Origin: Streptomyces griseoluteus
GTDB lineage: Bacteria; Actinomycetota; Actinomycetes; Streptomycetales; Streptomycetaceae
Length of the DNA: 64,000 nt
Assembly (NCBI GenBank): GCA_000717735.1
Contig: JOBE01000026.1
Span: 29,361 to 93,360, forward strand
Direction of reading: 5' to 3'
Positions 31,463-41,992 of this stretch are shown piece after piece. Made by a program: the position numbers and the translations under genes. Within the stretch, counting starts at the first letter, position 1; each line of letters begins with the position of its first letter. Under the pieces are notes generated by a model that made no database searches, was not told where the DNA came from, and saw only the letters and a program-made list of their open reading frames with translations.

Positions 31463-31825
31463 ATGAAGTACGTCGCGATGATCTACGGCAACCAGGCCAA
31501 GTGGGACTCCTTCCCCGCCGAGGCCTGGCCCGAGGCGATCGCCAAGCAGGAGGCCTTCAACCGGAAGTACCGCGAGAGCGGCGAGCTGGTCGGCGCGTAC
31601 GGGCTCGCAGACGCCGCCGCCGCCCAGCTGGTCCGCCGCGAGGGCGGCGCCCCCGCGGTCACCGACGGCCCGTACCTGGAGACCAAGGAGTACCTGGCCA
31701 GCTTCTACCTGCTCGACTGCGACAGCCTGGAGCGCGCCCAGCAGATCGCCGCCGACATGCCGTTCGCTGACGTCGACCCCGTCGAGCTGTGGCCGGTCCT
31801 GCACGAGTCCGCGGCGGACGTGTGA
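31463..31825 (+). CDS. YCII/DGPF domain protein
   Basis: 120 residues: MKYVAMIYGNQAKWDSFPAE, then the signature TDGPYLETKEYLASFYLLDC. DGPF/YCII proteins are small ferredoxin-fold dimers of unclear enzymatic role that co-occur with ECF42 sigma factors. Its stop overlaps the start of the sigma gene, so the two are translationally coupled. Confidence 0.85.
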   Translation: MKYVAMIYGNQAKWDSFPAEAWPEAIAKQEAFNRKYRESGELVGAYGLADAAAAQLVRREGGAPAVTDGPYLETKEYLASFYLLDCDSLERAQQIAADMPFADVDPVELWPVLHESAADV

Positions 31826-33063
31826 CCGGCACGCACGGGATCGAGGACCTGCTGCGCACGTGTGCGCCGCAGGTCCTCGGCGCGCTCGTACGGCGGTACG
31901 GCGCCTTCGACGTCTGCGAGGACGCCGTCCAGGAGGCGCTGATCGCCGCCGCGGAGCAGTGGCCCCGGCAGGGCGTCCCCGACCACCCGCGCGGATGGCT
32001 GGTGACCGTCGCCGCCCGCCGGTACGTCGACCTGGTCCGCAGCGAGGCCGCGCGCAGGCGCCGCGAGGACGCCGTGGCCCTCGCGACCCCGGACTCGGCG
32101 CTCCTCGCGCGCGCCGCGGACGACACCCCGGACACCGACCGGGACGACTCGCTGTCGCTGCTCTTCCTCTGCTGCCACCCGGACCTGTCGCCGCCCAGCC
32201 GGATCGCGCTCACCCTGCGCGCCGTGGGCGGCCTGACCACCGCGCAGATCGCCGCCGCCTTCCTCGGACCCGAGTCGACCATGGCGCAGCGGATCAGCCG
32301 GGCCAAGCAGACGATCAGGGCGGCGGGCGGCTCCTTCGCGCTGCCCGAGGGCGCGGACCGCACGGCCCGCCTCGCCGACGTGCGGCACGTGCTCTACCTG
32401 ATCTTCAACGAGGGCTATACGACCAGCGGCGGGGACGCACTGGTCGCGCCCGAGCTGTCCACCGAGGCGATCCGGCTCGCGCGGCTGCTCCACCGGCTGC
32501 TGCCGGAGGACACCGAGACGGCCGGCCTGCTCGCCCTGATGCTGCTCACCGACGCCCGCAGGCCGGCCCGCACGGGCCCGCACGGCGAGCTGGTGCCGCT
32601 CGCGGAGCAGGACCGGGGGCGCTGGGACGCCGGGCTCGTCGCGGAGGGCGTCGAGCTGATCAGCCGTGCCCTGCCGCGCGGCCAGGTCGGCCCGTACCAG
32701 CTGCAGGCGGCCATCGCGGCCGTCCACGACGAGGCGGAGTCCGCGGAGGCCACCGACTGGCCGCAGATCCTCGCGCTCTACGAACTCCTGGAGCGGACCG
32801 GGGCCAACCCCGTGATCACTCTCAACCGGGCGGTGGCCGTGGCGATGGTCCACGGCCCCGGGGCGGGCCTGGCCCTCCTGGACGAGCTGGCGGCGGACAA
32901 GCGCACGGCCGGGTACCACCGGCTGCTCGCCACCCGGGCCCATCTGCTCGAGCTCCTCGGCGAGAAGGAGGCGGCCGCCGTCGCCTACCGGGAGGCGGCC
33001 CGCCGGACGACCAGCGCCCCCGAACGCCGTCATCTCACGGAGCGCGCACGGCGCTTGGGGTGA
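31822..33063 (+). CDS. ECF42-type RNA polymerase sigma factor
   Basis: 413 residues from a GTG overlapping the YCII stop by 4 bases. Region 2 is at ~25-75 (VCEDAVQEALIAAAEQWPRQ, DHPRGWLVTVAARRYVDLVR) and region 4 at ~125-180 (RIALTLRAVGGLTTAQIAAA). A long C-terminal extension follows (HVLYLIFNEGYTTSGGD, LNRAVAVAMVHGPGAGLALL), the TPR-like domain of the ECF42 group. No anti-sigma gene is adjacent, consistent with the group, where the C-terminal domain tunes activity. Confidence 0.88.
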   Translation: MTGTHGIEDLLRTCAPQVLGALVRRYGAFDVCEDAVQEALIAAAEQWPRQGVPDHPRGWLVTVAARRYVDLVRSEAARRRREDAVALATPDSALLARAADDTPDTDRDDSLSLLFLCCHPDLSPPSRIALTLRAVGGLTTAQIAAAFLGPESTMAQRISRAKQTIRAAGGSFALPEGADRTARLADVRHVLYLIFNEGYTTSGGDALVAPELSTEAIRLARLLHRLLPEDTETAGLLALMLLTDARRPARTGPHGELVPLAEQDRGRWDAGLVAEGVELISRALPRGQVGPYQLQAAIAAVHDEAESAEATDWPQILALYELLERTGANPVITLNRAVAVAMVHGPGAGLALLDELAADKRTAGYHRLLATRAHLLELLGEKEAAAVAYREAARRTTSAPERRHLTERARRLG

Positions 33064-33156
33064 ACCGGGAGGGCGCGCCGCCCGGAGGACCACGACCCGG
33101 CGCTCGCGCCCCGGCGCATGACCGTACGTGACGTGGGGTACAGTCTCCGGTTCCGA

Positions 33157-33187
33157 TTGGCGGCGGCACGGCCCGGTGTGGCAGACT
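33157..33187 (+). promoter_or_regulatory. Possible rpsJ (S10 operon) promoter
   Basis: TTGGCG (33157-33162) and CAGACT (33182-33187) are 19 bases apart, a fair match to vegetative promoters. The 472-base gap before rpsJ also holds a CCTCCC-GTC-GGGAGG hairpin (33223-33237), a GAAATCC/GGGATTTC-type hairpin near 33404-33422 and the leader element at 33438. Confidence 0.4.
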
Positions 33188-33437
33188 GTCGGGGTTGCTC
33201 GGTTGAGTGCCGATGCTGCGCGCCTCCCGTCGGGAGGACCGGAAGCGAGTCCCACAGTACTCGTCGCCTCACGCTTCTCAGATATGGGGAGTAGGGGCGG
33301 ACGTACGGGAATCTTCTGGGAAGCGTCAGCGGGGTACCGGCCAGGCGCCCGGTGGGTGTTCAGCCCTCGGCCGGCGGTCATGGTGACCGCGCCCCCTTGG
33401 TTGGGAAATCCTCAGGGATTTCTGCGTAGAGGGAGCG

Positions 33438-33464
33438 CGACACGCCCGACCGCGTGGGTCGGAG
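33438..33464 (+). promoter_or_regulatory. rpsJ leader hairpin shared with rpsL leader
   Basis: CCCGACCGCGTGGGTCGG (33445-33462) is identical to the element in the rpsL leader and, as there, is preceded by CGACAC. The distances to the start codons are similar (49 bases after the rpsL element, 73 after this one). Confidence 0.6.
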
Positions 33465-33535
33465 GCAGACCGCGCTGTTCACAGCACAGCCGATCGGGTT
33501 CCAGAGCGTTACGAGACAAAGGACTACTAGTAGCC

Positions 33536-33844
33536 ATGGCGGGACAGAAGATCCGCATCCGGCTCAAGGCCTACGACCACGAGGTCATCGACTCCTCGGC
33601 GAAGAAGATCGTCGAGACGGTGACCCGCACTGGTGCGTCGGTCGCAGGCCCGGTGCCGCTGCCCACTGAGAAGAACGTGTACTGCGTCATCAAGTCGCCG
33701 CACAAGTACAAGGACTCGCGCGAGCACTTCGAGATGCGCACGCACAAGCGCCTCATCGACATCCTCGACCCCACGCCGAAGACGGTTGACTCGCTCATGC
33801 GTCTCGACCTCCCGGCGGGCGTTGACATCGAGATCAAGCTCTGA
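33536..33844 (+). CDS. rpsJ: 30S ribosomal protein S10
   Basis: 102 residues ([20 protein letters not shown]), the standard length. The start is the ATG at 33536, because the protein N-terminus is invariant in the family. It heads the S10 operon and also acts in Nus-dependent transcription antitermination. Confidence 0.97.
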   Translation: MAGQKIRIRLKAYDHEVIDSSAKKIVETVTRTGASVAGPVPLPTEKNVYCVIKSPHKYKDSREHFEMRTHKRLIDILDPTPKTVDSLMRLDLPAGVDIEIKL

Positions 33845-33855
33845 GGGCGCGCGAG

Positions 33856-34500
33856 ATGGCTAAGAACATCAAGGGCATCCTGGGCGAGAAGCTCGGCATG
33901 ACGCAGGTCTGGGACGAGAACAACCGGGTCGTCCCGGTGACCGTCGTCAAGGCCGGCCCCAATGTCGTGACCCAGGTGCGTACGAACGACGTCGACGGCT
34001 ACGAGTCGGTCCAGATCGCCTTCGGCGAGATCGACCCTCGCAAGGTGAACAAGCCCCTCAAGGGTCACTTCGCCAAGGCCGACGTCACCCCGCGCCGCCA
34101 CCTGGTGGAGCTCCGCACCGCTGACGCCTCCGAGTACACGCTCGGCCAGGAGATCACCGCCGAGCTCTTCGAGGCCGGCGTGAAGGTCGACGTCACCGGC
34201 AAGAGCAAGGGCAAGGGCTTCGCCGGTGTCATGAAGCGCCACAACTTCCGTGGCGGCAAGGCGTCGCACGGTGCCCACCGCGTGCACCGCAAGCCCGGTT
34301 CCATCGGTGGCTGTGCCACCCCGGGCCGTGTCTTCAAGGGCATGAAGATGGCTGGTCGCATGGGCAACGAGCGTGTGACCACCCAGAACCTGACCGTCCA
34401 CGCCGTTGACGCCGAGAAGGGTCTGCTGCTCATCAAGGGCGCCGTCCCCGGCCCCAACGGTGGCCTCGTCCTGGTCCGCACCGCGGCCAAGGGGGTTTGA
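33856..34500 (+). CDS. rplC: 50S ribosomal protein L3
   Basis: 214 residues ([40 protein letters not shown]). An early 50S assembly protein with a loop reaching the peptidyl-transferase centre. It lies 11 bases after rpsJ. Confidence 0.97.
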   Translation: MAKNIKGILGEKLGMTQVWDENNRVVPVTVVKAGPNVVTQVRTNDVDGYESVQIAFGEIDPRKVNKPLKGHFAKADVTPRRHLVELRTADASEYTLGQEITAELFEAGVKVDVTGKSKGKGFAGVMKRHNFRGGKASHGAHRVHRKPGSIGGCATPGRVFKGMKMAGRMGNERVTTQNLTVHAVDAEKGLLLIKGAVPGPNGGLVLVRTAAKGV

Positions 34501-34507
34501 GGAACCG

Positions 34508-35158
34508 ATGAGCACCATTGACATCCTTTCGCCGGCAGGCGACAAGGCCGGGACCGTCGAGCTCCCCTCGGAGATCTTCGGCGCCAAGATCAGCATTCCG
34601 CTGATCCACCAGGTCGTCGTCGCGCAGCTGGCCGCGGCCCGTCAGGGCACGCACAAGACCAAGCGCCGTGGCGAAGTCCGCGGTGGTGGTAAGAAGCCTT
34701 ACCGCCAGAAGGGCACCGGCCGCGCCCGTCAGGGTTCGACCCGCGCCCCGCAGTTCGCCGGTGGTGGCGTCGTCCACGGCCCGCAGCCGCGTGACTACTC
34801 GCAGCGCACCCCGAAGAAGATGAAGGTCGCCGCCCTGCGCGGTGCCCTCTCGGACCGGGCCACCCACTCCCGCATCCACGTCGTCACCGGCGTGGTCGAG
34901 GGTGAGGTCTCCACCAAGGCCGCGAAGACGCTGTTCGGCAAGATCTCGGAGCGCAAGAACCTGCTCCTGGTCGTCGAGCGCTCCGACGAGGCCGCGTGGC
35001 TGTCCGCTCGTAACCTGCCCCAGGTGCACATCCTGGAGCCGGGCCAGCTCAACACGTACGACGTGATCGTCTCCGACGACGTGGTCTTCACCCAGGCCGC
35101 CCTCGAGTCCTTCGTGTCTGGCCCCCAGACCGCTGAGACCGAAGGGAGCGACGCCTGA
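34508..35158 (+). CDS. rplD: 50S ribosomal protein L4
   Basis: 216 residues ([20 protein letters not shown]). The loop [20 protein letters not shown] lines the nascent peptide tunnel and is the site of macrolide-resistance mutations in other bacteria; it looks wild type. Its stop overlaps the rplW start (TGATG). Confidence 0.97.
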   Translation: MSTIDILSPAGDKAGTVELPSEIFGAKISIPLIHQVVVAQLAAARQGTHKTKRRGEVRGGGKKPYRQKGTGRARQGSTRAPQFAGGGVVHGPQPRDYSQRTPKKMKVAALRGALSDRATHSRIHVVTGVVEGEVSTKAAKTLFGKISERKNLLLVVERSDEAAWLSARNLPQVHILEPGQLNTYDVIVSDDVVFTQAALESFVSGPQTAETEGSDA

Positions 35159-35481
35159 TGACTGAGGCCGTCGTCACCAGCAAGACCTTCTCGGACCCGC
35201 GTGACATCCTCGTCAAGCCGGTCGTCTCGGAGAAGAGCTACGCCCTGCTGGACGAGAACAAGTACACGTTCATCGTCGCGCCTGGCTCCAACAAGACCCA
35301 GATCAAGCAGGCCGTCGAGGCGGTCTTCTCGGTCAAGGTCACCGGGGTCAACACGATCAACCGCCAGGGCAAGCGCAAGCGCACCAAGGCCGGTTTCGGT
35401 AAGCGCAAGGACACCAAGCGCGCCATCGTGACCCTTGCCGAGGGCAACCGTATCGACATCTTCGGCGGTCCGACCGCCTAA
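35158..35481 (+). CDS. rplW: 50S ribosomal protein L23
   Basis: 107 residues ([20 protein letters not shown]). At the tunnel exit it docks trigger factor and the signal recognition particle. Translationally coupled to rplD. Confidence 0.96.
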   Translation: MTEAVVTSKTFSDPRDILVKPVVSEKSYALLDENKYTFIVAPGSNKTQIKQAVEAVFSVKVTGVNTINRQGKRKRTKAGFGKRKDTKRAIVTLAEGNRIDIFGGPTA

Positions 35482-35521
35482 CGGCGGTCTGGATCGTCCG
35501 GAATCGGACGAGGACTGAGAA

Positions 35522-36358
35522 ATGGGAATCCGCAAGTACAAGCCGACTACGCCGGGCCGTCGTGGCTCCTCCGTAGCCGACTTCGTCGAGATCACGCGGT
35601 CCACGCCGGAGAAGTCGCTGGTTCGCCCTCTGCACAGCAAGGGCGGCCGTAACAACACCGGCCGGATCACCGTGCGCCACCAGGGCGGTGGCCACAAGCG
35701 CGCCTACCGAGTGATCGACTTCCGTCGTCACGACAAGGACGGCGTGCCGGCGAAGGTCGCTCACATCGAGTACGACCCCAACCGCACCGCCCGCATCGCG
35801 CTGCTCCACTACGTGGACGGCGAGAAGCGCTACATCATCGCCCCCAAGGGTCTGACGCAGGGTGACCGCGTCGAGAACGGCCCCGGCGCTGACATCAAGC
35901 CCGGCAACAACCTGGCGCTCCGCAACATCCCGGTCGGTACCACGATCCACGCGATCGAGATCCGTCCCGGTGGCGGCGCCAAGTTCGCGCGCTCCGCTGG
36001 TGCCTCCGTGCAGCTGCTGGCGAAGGAGGGCACGATGGCCCACCTTCGTATGCCGTCCGGTGAGATCCGTCTCGTCGACGCCCGCTGCCGCGCCACCATC
36101 GGCGAGGTCGGCAACGCCGAGCAGTCGAACATCAACTGGGGCAAGGCCGGCCGTAAGCGTTGGCTGGGCGTTCGCCCGACCGTCCGCGGTGTGGCGATGA
36201 ACCCGGTGGACCACCCGCACGGTGGTGGTGAGGGCAAGACCTCCGGTGGTCGCCACCCGGTCTCCCCGTGGGGTCAGAAGGAGGGTCGTACTCGCTCGCC
36301 GAAGAAGGCTTCGAGCAAGTACATCGTCCGCCGCCGCAAGACGAACAAGAAGCGCTAG
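35522..36358 (+). CDS. rplB: 50S ribosomal protein L2
   Basis: 278 residues ([40 protein letters not shown]). Required for subunit association and peptidyl transfer; the conserved His in the HPHGGGEG loop is present. Confidence 0.98.
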   Translation: MGIRKYKPTTPGRRGSSVADFVEITRSTPEKSLVRPLHSKGGRNNTGRITVRHQGGGHKRAYRVIDFRRHDKDGVPAKVAHIEYDPNRTARIALLHYVDGEKRYIIAPKGLTQGDRVENGPGADIKPGNNLALRNIPVGTTIHAIEIRPGGGAKFARSAGASVQLLAKEGTMAHLRMPSGEIRLVDARCRATIGEVGNAEQSNINWGKAGRKRWLGVRPTVRGVAMNPVDHPHGGGEGKTSGGRHPVSPWGQKEGRTRSPKKASSKYIVRRRKTNKKR

Positions 36359-36370
36359 GAGCGGGTTTAG

Positions 36371-36652
36371 ATGCCGCGTAGTCTCAAGAAGGGACCCTTC
36401 GTCGACGGACACCTCGTAAAGAAGGTGGACGTACAGAACGAAGCCGGTACCAAGAACGTCATCAAGACCTGGTCCCGTCGCTCGATGATCATCCCGGCCA
36501 TGCTCGGCCACACGATCGCGGTGCACAACGGCAAGACCCACATTCCGGTGTTTGTCACCGAGTCGATGGTCGGCCACAAGCTCGGCGAGTTCTCGCCGAC
36601 GCGCACCTTCCGGGGTCACGTGAAGGACGACCGGAAGTCGAAGCGCCGCTAG
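36371..36652 (+). CDS. rpsS: 30S ribosomal protein S19
   Basis: 93 residues ([32 protein letters not shown]). Binds S13 in the 30S head near the A site. Follows rplB by 12 bases. Confidence 0.97.
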   Translation: MPRSLKKGPFVDGHLVKKVDVQNEAGTKNVIKTWSRRSMIIPAMLGHTIAVHNGKTHIPVFVTESMVGHKLGEFSPTRTFRGHVKDDRKSKRR

Positions 36653-36695
36653 TAGCGGGGTGGAATCGACCATGACAGACACTGGAAGGACAACC

Positions 36696-37043
36696 ATGGA
36701 AGCCAGGGCCCAGGCGCGGTACATCCGCGTCACGCCCATGAAGGCCCGCCGCGTGGTGGACCTTATCCGTGGCATGGATGCCACGGAGGCTCAGGCGGTC
36801 CTGCGTTTCGCCCCGCAGGCCGCGAGCGTGCCGGTTGGCAAGGTGCTGGACAGCGCCATTGCCAACGCCGCGCACAACTACGACCACTCTGACGCCTCTT
36901 CGCTGGTCATCAGCGAGGCGTACGTGGATGAGGGCCCGACCCTGAAGCGGTTCCGTCCGCGTGCTCAGGGCCGTGCCTACCGGATCCGTAAGCGGACCAG
37001 CCACATCACCGTGGTCGTCAGCAGCAAGGAAGGAACCCGGTAA
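36696..37043 (+). CDS. rplV: 50S ribosomal protein L22
   Basis: 115 residues from the ATG at 36696, which has GGAAGG upstream and gives the family N-terminus [20 protein letters not shown]; ATGs at 36660 and 36672 are upstream artefacts. Contacts all 23S domains and the tunnel. Its TAA overlaps the rpsC ATG. Confidence 0.95.
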   Translation: MEARAQARYIRVTPMKARRVVDLIRGMDATEAQAVLRFAPQAASVPVGKVLDSAIANAAHNYDHSDASSLVISEAYVDEGPTLKRFRPRAQGRAYRIRKRTSHITVVVSSKEGTR

Positions 37044-37894
37044 TGGGCCAGAAGGTTAACCCGCATGGGTTCCGGCTCGGCATCACCACGGACTTCAAGT
37101 CCCGTTGGTACGCCGACAAGCTGTACAAGGACTACGTCAAGGAAGACGTCGCCATCCGTCGGATGATGACGTCCGGCATGGAGCGCGCCGGCATCTCGAA
37201 GGTTGAGATCGAGCGCACCCGTGACCGCGTGCGGGTGGACATCCACACCGCGCGTCCCGGCATCGTCATCGGCCGCCGTGGCGCCGAGGCCGACCGCATC
37301 CGCGGCGACCTCGAGAAGCTCACGGGCAAGCAGGTCCAGCTGAACATCCTCGAGGTCAAGAACCCCGAGATGGACGCTCAGCTGGTTGCTCAGGCCGTTG
37401 CCGAGCAGCTCTCCTCCCGCGTCTCCTTCCGTCGCGCCATGCGTAAGAGCATGCAGGGCACGATGAAGGCCGGCGCCAAGGGCATCAAGATCCAGTGCGG
37501 CGGTCGCCTCGGCGGCGCCGAGATGTCCCGCTCGGAGTTCTACCGCGAGGGCCGTGTGCCGCTGCACACGCTCCGCGCGAACGTGGACTACGGCTTCTTC
37601 GAGGCCAAGACGACCTTCGGTCGTATTGGCGTCAAGGTCTGGATCTACAAGGGCGACGTCAAGAACATCGCCGAGGTCCGCGCCGAGAACGCTGCGGCCC
37701 GTGCGGGTAACCGCCCGGCCCGTGGCGCGGGTGGCGCTGGCGACCGTCCCGCCGGCCGTGGTGGCCGCGGTGGCGAGCGTGGCGGCCGCGGCCGCAAGCC
37801 GCAGCAGCAGTCCGCGCCGGCTGCCGAGGCCCCCAAGGCCGACGCTCCCGCCGCCGCTGCCGCTCCGGCTGAGAGCACCGGAACGGAGGCCTGA
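37043..37894 (+). CDS. rpsC: 30S ribosomal protein S3
   Basis: 283 residues. KH domain motif [20 protein letters not shown] and the C-terminal S3 domain are intact. The last ~60 residues are an Arg/Gly then Ala/Pro-rich extension ([15 protein letters not shown]) typical of actinobacteria. Guards the mRNA entry site. Confidence 0.97.
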   Translation: MGQKVNPHGFRLGITTDFKSRWYADKLYKDYVKEDVAIRRMMTSGMERAGISKVEIERTRDRVRVDIHTARPGIVIGRRGAEADRIRGDLEKLTGKQVQLNILEVKNPEMDAQLVAQAVAEQLSSRVSFRRAMRKSMQGTMKAGAKGIKIQCGGRLGGAEMSRSEFYREGRVPLHTLRANVDYGFFEAKTTFGRIGVKVWIYKGDVKNIAEVRAENAAARAGNRPARGAGGAGDRPAGRGGRGGERGGRGRKPQQQSAPAAEAPKADAPAAAAAPAESTGTEA

Positions 37895-37899
37895 CCGAA

Positions 37900-38319
37900 A
37901 TGCTGATCCCCCGTAGGGTCAAGCACCGCAAGCAGCACCACCCCAAGCGCTCGGGTATGAGCAAGGGTGGTACGCAGGTTGCGTTCGGCGAGTACGGCAT
38001 TCAGGCCCTCACGCCGGCGTACGTGACCAACCGCCAGATCGAGGCGGCTCGTATCGCGATGACCCGCCACATCAAGCGTGGCGGCAAGGTCTGGATCAAC
38101 ATCTACCCGGACCGCCCGCTGACCAAGAAGCCTGCCGAGACCCGCATGGGTTCCGGTAAGGGTTCGCCGGAGTGGTGGATCGCGAACGTCAAGCCCGGTC
38201 GGGTGATGTTCGAGCTGTCCTACCCGAACGAGAAGATCGCGCGCGAGGCCCTGACCCGTGCGGCCCACAAGCTGCCGATGAAGTGCAAGATCGTTAAGCG
38301 CGAAGCAGGTGAGCTGTGA
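37900..38319 (+). CDS. rplP: 50S ribosomal protein L16
   Basis: 139 residues ([40 protein letters not shown]). Lies at the A-site side of the peptidyl-transferase centre; avilamycin/evernimicin resistance maps here in other bacteria. Stop overlaps the rpmC start. Confidence 0.97.
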   Translation: MLIPRRVKHRKQHHPKRSGMSKGGTQVAFGEYGIQALTPAYVTNRQIEAARIAMTRHIKRGGKVWINIYPDRPLTKKPAETRMGSGKGSPEWWIANVKPGRVMFELSYPNEKIAREALTRAAHKLPMKCKIVKREAGEL

Positions 38320-38543
38320 TGACCGCCGGTACCAAGGCGTCCGAGCTGCGCGAACTGGGCAACGAGGAGCTTCTCAACAAGCTCCGCGAGGCCAAGGAAG
38401 AGCTGTTCAACCTCCGCTTCCAGGCGGCGACGGGCCAGCTCGAGAACCACGGGCGGCTGAAGTCCGTCCGCAAGGACATCGCGCGGATCTACACCCTGAT
38501 GCGTGAGCGCGAGCTGGGCATCGAGACGGTGGAGAGCGCCTGA
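38319..38543 (+). CDS. rpmC: 50S ribosomal protein L29
   Basis: 74 residues from the ATG at 38319 (GTGATG; the GTG 3 bases earlier is possible). [20 protein letters not shown] and [19 protein letters not shown] are typical. Sits at the tunnel exit beside L23. Confidence 0.95.
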   Translation: MTAGTKASELRELGNEELLNKLREAKEELFNLRFQAATGQLENHGRLKSVRKDIARIYTLMRERELGIETVESA

Positions 38544-38827
38544 TGAGCGAGAGCAACGTGACTGAGCAGAAGACCGAGCGCAACGCTCGCAAGGTCCGCG
38601 AGGGCCTGGTCGTCAGCGACAAGATGGACAAGACCGTCGTCGTCGCTGTCGAGGACCGCGTCAAGCACGCGCTGTACGGCAAGGTCATCCGCCGTACGAA
38701 CAAGCTCAAGGCTCACGACGAGCAGAACGCTGCCGGCATCGGCGACCGCGTCCTCCTGATGGAGACCCGGAAGCTGTCGTCGACGAAGCACTGGCGCGTC
38801 ATCGAGATCCTCGAGAAGGCCAAGTAG
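38543..38827 (+). CDS. rpsQ: 30S ribosomal protein S17
   Basis: 94 residues. The OB-fold core begins [20 protein letters not shown]. Coupled to rpmC by TGATG. Last gene of the S10 cluster before the rplN leader. Confidence 0.96.
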   Translation: MSESNVTEQKTERNARKVREGLVVSDKMDKTVVVAVEDRVKHALYGKVIRRTNKLKAHDEQNAAGIGDRVLLMETRKLSSTKHWRVIEILEKAK

Positions 38828-38902
38828 GTATTTCGCGTCAGCGAAATCCAGTAATCACAGCTTGAAGGGGTAACCCTTCGAGTTCGTTCCGCCAGGCTCG
38901 GT

Positions 38903-38932
38903 GGAGGAGCGCCAATCGTTTGGCGCTCCTCC
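38903..38932 (+). promoter_or_regulatory. Hairpin in the rpsQ-rplN gap
   Basis: A perfect 12-bp stem (38903-38914 with 38921-38932) with a 6-base loop precedes rplN by 32 bases. Two smaller hairpins lie upstream (ATTTCGC/GCGAAAT near 38831; GAAGGG/CCCTTC near 38862). Together they mark an internal control or processing point between S10 and spc genes. Confidence 0.5.
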
Positions 38933-38964
38933 GCCGGGAACCGGCAGACAATCAGGAGATAGAC

Positions 38965-39333
38965 GTGATCCAGCAGGAGTCGCGACTGCGTGTCGCCGAC
39001 AACACTGGTGCCAAGGAGATCCTTTGCATCCGTGTTCTCGGTGGCTCGGGTCGCCGCTACGCGGGCATCGGTGACGTCATCGTCGCCACCGTCAAGGACG
39101 CGATCCCCGGTGGCAACGTGAAGAAGGGTGACGTCGTCAAGGCGGTCATCGTTCGCACCGTCAAGGAGCGCCGCCGCCAGGACGGCTCGTACATCCGCTT
39201 CGACGAGAACGCCGCTGTCATTCTCAAGAACGACGGCGACCCTCGTGGCACCCGTATCTTCGGCCCGGTCGGCCGTGAGCTGCGCGAGAAGAAGTTCATG
39301 AAGATCATCTCGCTCGCGCCGGAGGTGCTGTAA
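38965..39333 (+). CDS. rplN: 50S ribosomal protein L14
   Basis: 122 residues from the GTG at 38965 (AGGAGATAGAC upstream), matching the family start [20 protein letters not shown]. Forms an intersubunit bridge with 16S rRNA. First gene of the spc cluster. Confidence 0.97.
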   Translation: MIQQESRLRVADNTGAKEILCIRVLGGSGRRYAGIGDVIVATVKDAIPGGNVKKGDVVKAVIVRTVKERRRQDGSYIRFDENAAVILKNDGDPRGTRIFGPVGRELREKKFMKIISLAPEVL

Positions 39334-39335
39334 GC

Positions 39336-39647
39336 ATGAAGATCAAGAAGGGCGACCTGGTCCAGGTCATCACCGGTAAGGACAAGGGCAAGCAGGGCAA
39401 GGTCATCACGGCCTTCCCCCGCGAGAACCGCGTCCTCGTCGAGGGTGTCAACCGGGTCAAGAAGCACACCAAGGCCGGCCCGTCGCAGGCCGGTGGCATC
39501 GTCACGACCGAGGCCCCGGTCCACGTGAGCAACGTTCAGCTCGTCGTGGAGAAGGATGGCCAGAAGGTCGTCACGCGTGTCGGTTACCGCTTCGACGACG
39601 AGGGCAACAAGATCCGCGTTGCCAAGCGGACGGGTGAGGACATCTGA
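39336..39647 (+). CDS. rplX: 50S ribosomal protein L24
   Basis: 103 residues with the KOW motif [20 protein letters not shown]. An assembly initiator of the 50S subunit. Its stop overlaps the rplE start. Confidence 0.96.
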   Translation: MKIKKGDLVQVITGKDKGKQGKVITAFPRENRVLVEGVNRVKKHTKAGPSQAGGIVTTEAPVHVSNVQLVVEKDGQKVVTRVGYRFDDEGNKIRVAKRTGEDI

Positions 39648-40201
39648 TGGCTACCACCACTCCGCGTCTCAAGACGAAGTACCGCGAGGAGATCGCGGGC
39701 AAGCTGCGTGAGGAGTTCTCGTACGAGAACGTCATGCAGGTTCCCGGCCTCGTGAAGATCGTGGTCAACATGGGTGTCGGCGACGCCGCCCGTGACTCGA
39801 AGCTCATGGACGGTGCCGTCCGTGACCTGACCACGATCACCGGTCAGAAGCCGGCCGTCACCAAGGCTCGCAAGTCCATCGCGCAGTTCAAGCTGCGTGA
39901 GGGCCAGCCGATCGGTGCGCACGTCACCCTCCGTGGCGACCGCATGTGGGAGTTCCTGGACCGCACCCTGTCGCTCGCGCTTCCGCGCATCCGCGACTTC
40001 CGTGGTCTGTCCCCCAAGCAGTTCGACGGGCGTGGCAACTACACCTTCGGTCTCACGGAGCAGGTCATGTTCCACGAGATCGACCAGGACAAGATCGACC
40101 GTGTCCGGGGTATGGACATCACCGTGGTGACCACGGCGACCAACGACGACGAGGGCCGTGCCCTTCTGCGTCACCTCGGCTTCCCGTTCAAGGAGGCGTA
40201 A
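39647..40201 (+). CDS. rplE: 50S ribosomal protein L5
   Basis: 184 residues ([39 protein letters not shown]). Binds 5S rRNA in the central protuberance. Confidence 0.97.
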   Translation: MATTTPRLKTKYREEIAGKLREEFSYENVMQVPGLVKIVVNMGVGDAARDSKLMDGAVRDLTTITGQKPAVTKARKSIAQFKLREGQPIGAHVTLRGDRMWEFLDRTLSLALPRIRDFRGLSPKQFDGRGNYTFGLTEQVMFHEIDQDKIDRVRGMDITVVTTATNDDEGRALLRHLGFPFKEA

Positions 40202-40206
40202 GCGAG

Positions 40207-40392
40207 ATGGCGAAGAAGGCTCTCATCGCGAAGGCTGCCCGCAAGCCCAAGTTCGGCGTGCGTGGCTACACGCGCTGCCAGCGTTGTGGTCGACCCCACT
40301 CCGTGTACCGCAAGTTCGGCCTGTGCCGCGTGTGCCTTCGTGAGATGGCTCACCGTGGCGAGCTGCCGGGCGTGACCAAGAGCTCCTGGTAA
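40207..40392 (+). CDS. rpsN: 30S ribosomal protein S14, zinc-binding type
   Basis: 61 residues ([20 protein letters not shown]). The four Cys of CQRCGRP and CRVC form the zinc site, so this is the short C-plus (type Z) form. Streptomycetes often carry a Cys-free paralogue elsewhere, used under zinc limitation. Confidence 0.95.
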   Translation: MAKKALIAKAARKPKFGVRGYTRCQRCGRPHSVYRKFGLCRVCLREMAHRGELPGVTKSSW

Positions 40393-40436
40393 TCCCTTAC
40401 TTGGGATGACCGGAGTCTCTCGGTAAGCACTGGGTT

Positions 40437-40487
40437 GGCGGACGCCCAGGCCTCCATGGCTTAGGCTAGGAGGGTTGGGCGTCCGCC
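40437..40487 (+). promoter_or_regulatory. Long hairpin upstream of rpsH
   Basis: GGCGGACGCCCA (40437-40448) pairs perfectly with TGGGCGTCCGCC (40476-40487). A smaller CCTCC/GGAGG pairing lies inside the loop. It sits in the 208-base gap between rpsN and rpsH and probably marks a processing or internal regulatory site; S8 represses the spc operon in other bacteria. Confidence 0.5.
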
Positions 40488-40600
40488 GCCCGTACGACTT
40501 ACTACGCCGTAGGTCCCCGCGCCGCACCCGTCCCGCCCCTGTGTGGGGAGAGGGATGGCGCATACAGGAAACCCCGGCGAGAGAGGCCGAAGGCCAATTC

Positions 40601-40999
40601 ATGACCATGACTGATCCGATCGCGGACATGCTGACTCGTCTGCGTAACGCGAACTCGGCATACCACGACTCCGTGACGATGCCGCACAGCAAGATCAAGT
40701 CTCACATCGCGGAAATCCTCCAGCAGGAGGGCTTCATCACGGGCTGGAAGGTCGAGGACGCCGAAGTCGGCAAGAACCTCGTCCTCGAGCTCAAGTTCGG
40801 TCCGAACCGCGAGCGCTCCATTGCGGGCATCAAGCGGATCTCGAAGCCGGGCCTCCGTGTTTACGCGAAGTCCACCAACCTGCCGAAGGTCCTCGGCGGC
40901 CTGGGCGTGGCGATCATCTCCACGTCCCACGGTCTCCTGACCGGCCAGCAGGCAGGCAAGAAGGGCGTAGGTGGGGAAGTCCTCGCCTACGTCTGGTAG
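40601..40999 (+). CDS. rpsH: 30S ribosomal protein S8
   Basis: 132 residues ([20 protein letters not shown]), family start at 40601. Key 16S rRNA-binding protein and, in other bacteria, translational repressor of the spc operon. Confidence 0.97.
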   Translation: MTMTDPIADMLTRLRNANSAYHDSVTMPHSKIKSHIAEILQQEGFITGWKVEDAEVGKNLVLELKFGPNRERSIAGIKRISKPGLRVYAKSTNLPKVLGGLGVAIISTSHGLLTGQQAGKKGVGGEVLAYVW

Positions 41000-41020
41000 T
41001 CGGGAAAGGAAGGAAAGCTC

Positions 41021-41560
41021 ATGTCGCGTATTGGCAAGCTGCCTATCCAGGTTCCCGCCGGCGTGGACGTCACCATCGATGGCCGCACGGTCACGGTGAA
41101 GGGTTCCAAGGGCACCCTGAGCCACACCGTCGCCGCGCCGATCGAGATCGTTAAGGGCGAGGATGGCGTGCTCAACGTCAACCGTCCGAACGACGAGCGT
41201 CAGAACAAGGCCCTTCACGGCCTGTCCCGCACGCTGGTGGCCAACATGATCACCGGTGTGACCCAGGGTTACGTGAAGGCGCTCGAGATCAGCGGTGTCG
41301 GTTACCGCGTCGCCGCGAAGGGCTCCAGCCTGGAGTTCCAGCTCGGCTACAGCCACCCGATCCTGATCGAGGCGCCCGAGGGCATCTCGTTCAAGGTGGA
41401 GTCGCCGACCAAGTTCTCGGTCGAGGGCATCGACAAGCAGAAGGTCGGCGAGGTCGCGGCGAACATCCGCAAGCTGCGGAAGCCCGACCCGTACAAGGCC
41501 AAGGGCGTCAAGTACGCCGGCGAGGTCATCCGCCGCAAGGTCGGAAAGGCTGGTAAGTAG
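41021..41560 (+). CDS. rplF: 50S ribosomal protein L6
   Basis: 179 residues ([40 protein letters not shown]). Located near the factor-binding site of the 50S subunit. Confidence 0.97.
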   Translation: MSRIGKLPIQVPAGVDVTIDGRTVTVKGSKGTLSHTVAAPIEIVKGEDGVLNVNRPNDERQNKALHGLSRTLVANMITGVTQGYVKALEISGVGYRVAAKGSSLEFQLGYSHPILIEAPEGISFKVESPTKFSVEGIDKQKVGEVAANIRKLRKPDPYKAKGVKYAGEVIRRKVGKAGK

Positions 41561-41562
41561 CC

Positions 41563-41946
41563 ATGGCATACGGTGTGAAGATCGCCAAGGGCGACGCTTA
41601 CAAGCGTGCGGCCAAGGCTCGCCGCCACATCCGCATCCGCAAGAACGTGTCGGGTACGGCGGAGCGTCCGCGCCTCGTCGTGACGCGTTCGAACCGCGGC
41701 ATCACCGCTCAGGTCATCGACGACCTCAAGGGTCACACCCTTGCGTCGGCGTCGAACCTGGACGCGTCGATCCGCGGTGGCGAGGGTGACAAGTCCGCGC
41801 AGGCCAAGCAGGTCGGTGCTCTCGTCGCTGAGCGCGCCAAGGCCGCTGGTGTCGAGGCTGTCGTGTTCGACCGTGGTGGCAACAGGTACGCCGGGCGCAT
41901 TGCCGCTCTGGCTGACGCCGCCCGCGAAGCCGGGCTGAAGTTCTAA
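41563..41946 (+). CDS. rplR: 50S ribosomal protein L18
   Basis: 127 residues ([40 protein letters not shown]). Binds 5S rRNA with L5. Two bases after rplF. Confidence 0.97.
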   Translation: MAYGVKIAKGDAYKRAAKARRHIRIRKNVSGTAERPRLVVTRSNRGITAQVIDDLKGHTLASASNLDASIRGGEGDKSAQAKQVGALVAERAKAAGVEAVVFDRGGNRYAGRIAALADAAREAGLKF

Positions 41947-41992
41947 GCCCCGGTTCCGGGACTAACGGACGTAACAGAGAGAGGTAAATCCA

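Noticed and set aside
33128..33535. Extension of rpsJ upstream
   Set aside because: It covers the S10 leader with several hairpins; the family start is at 33536.
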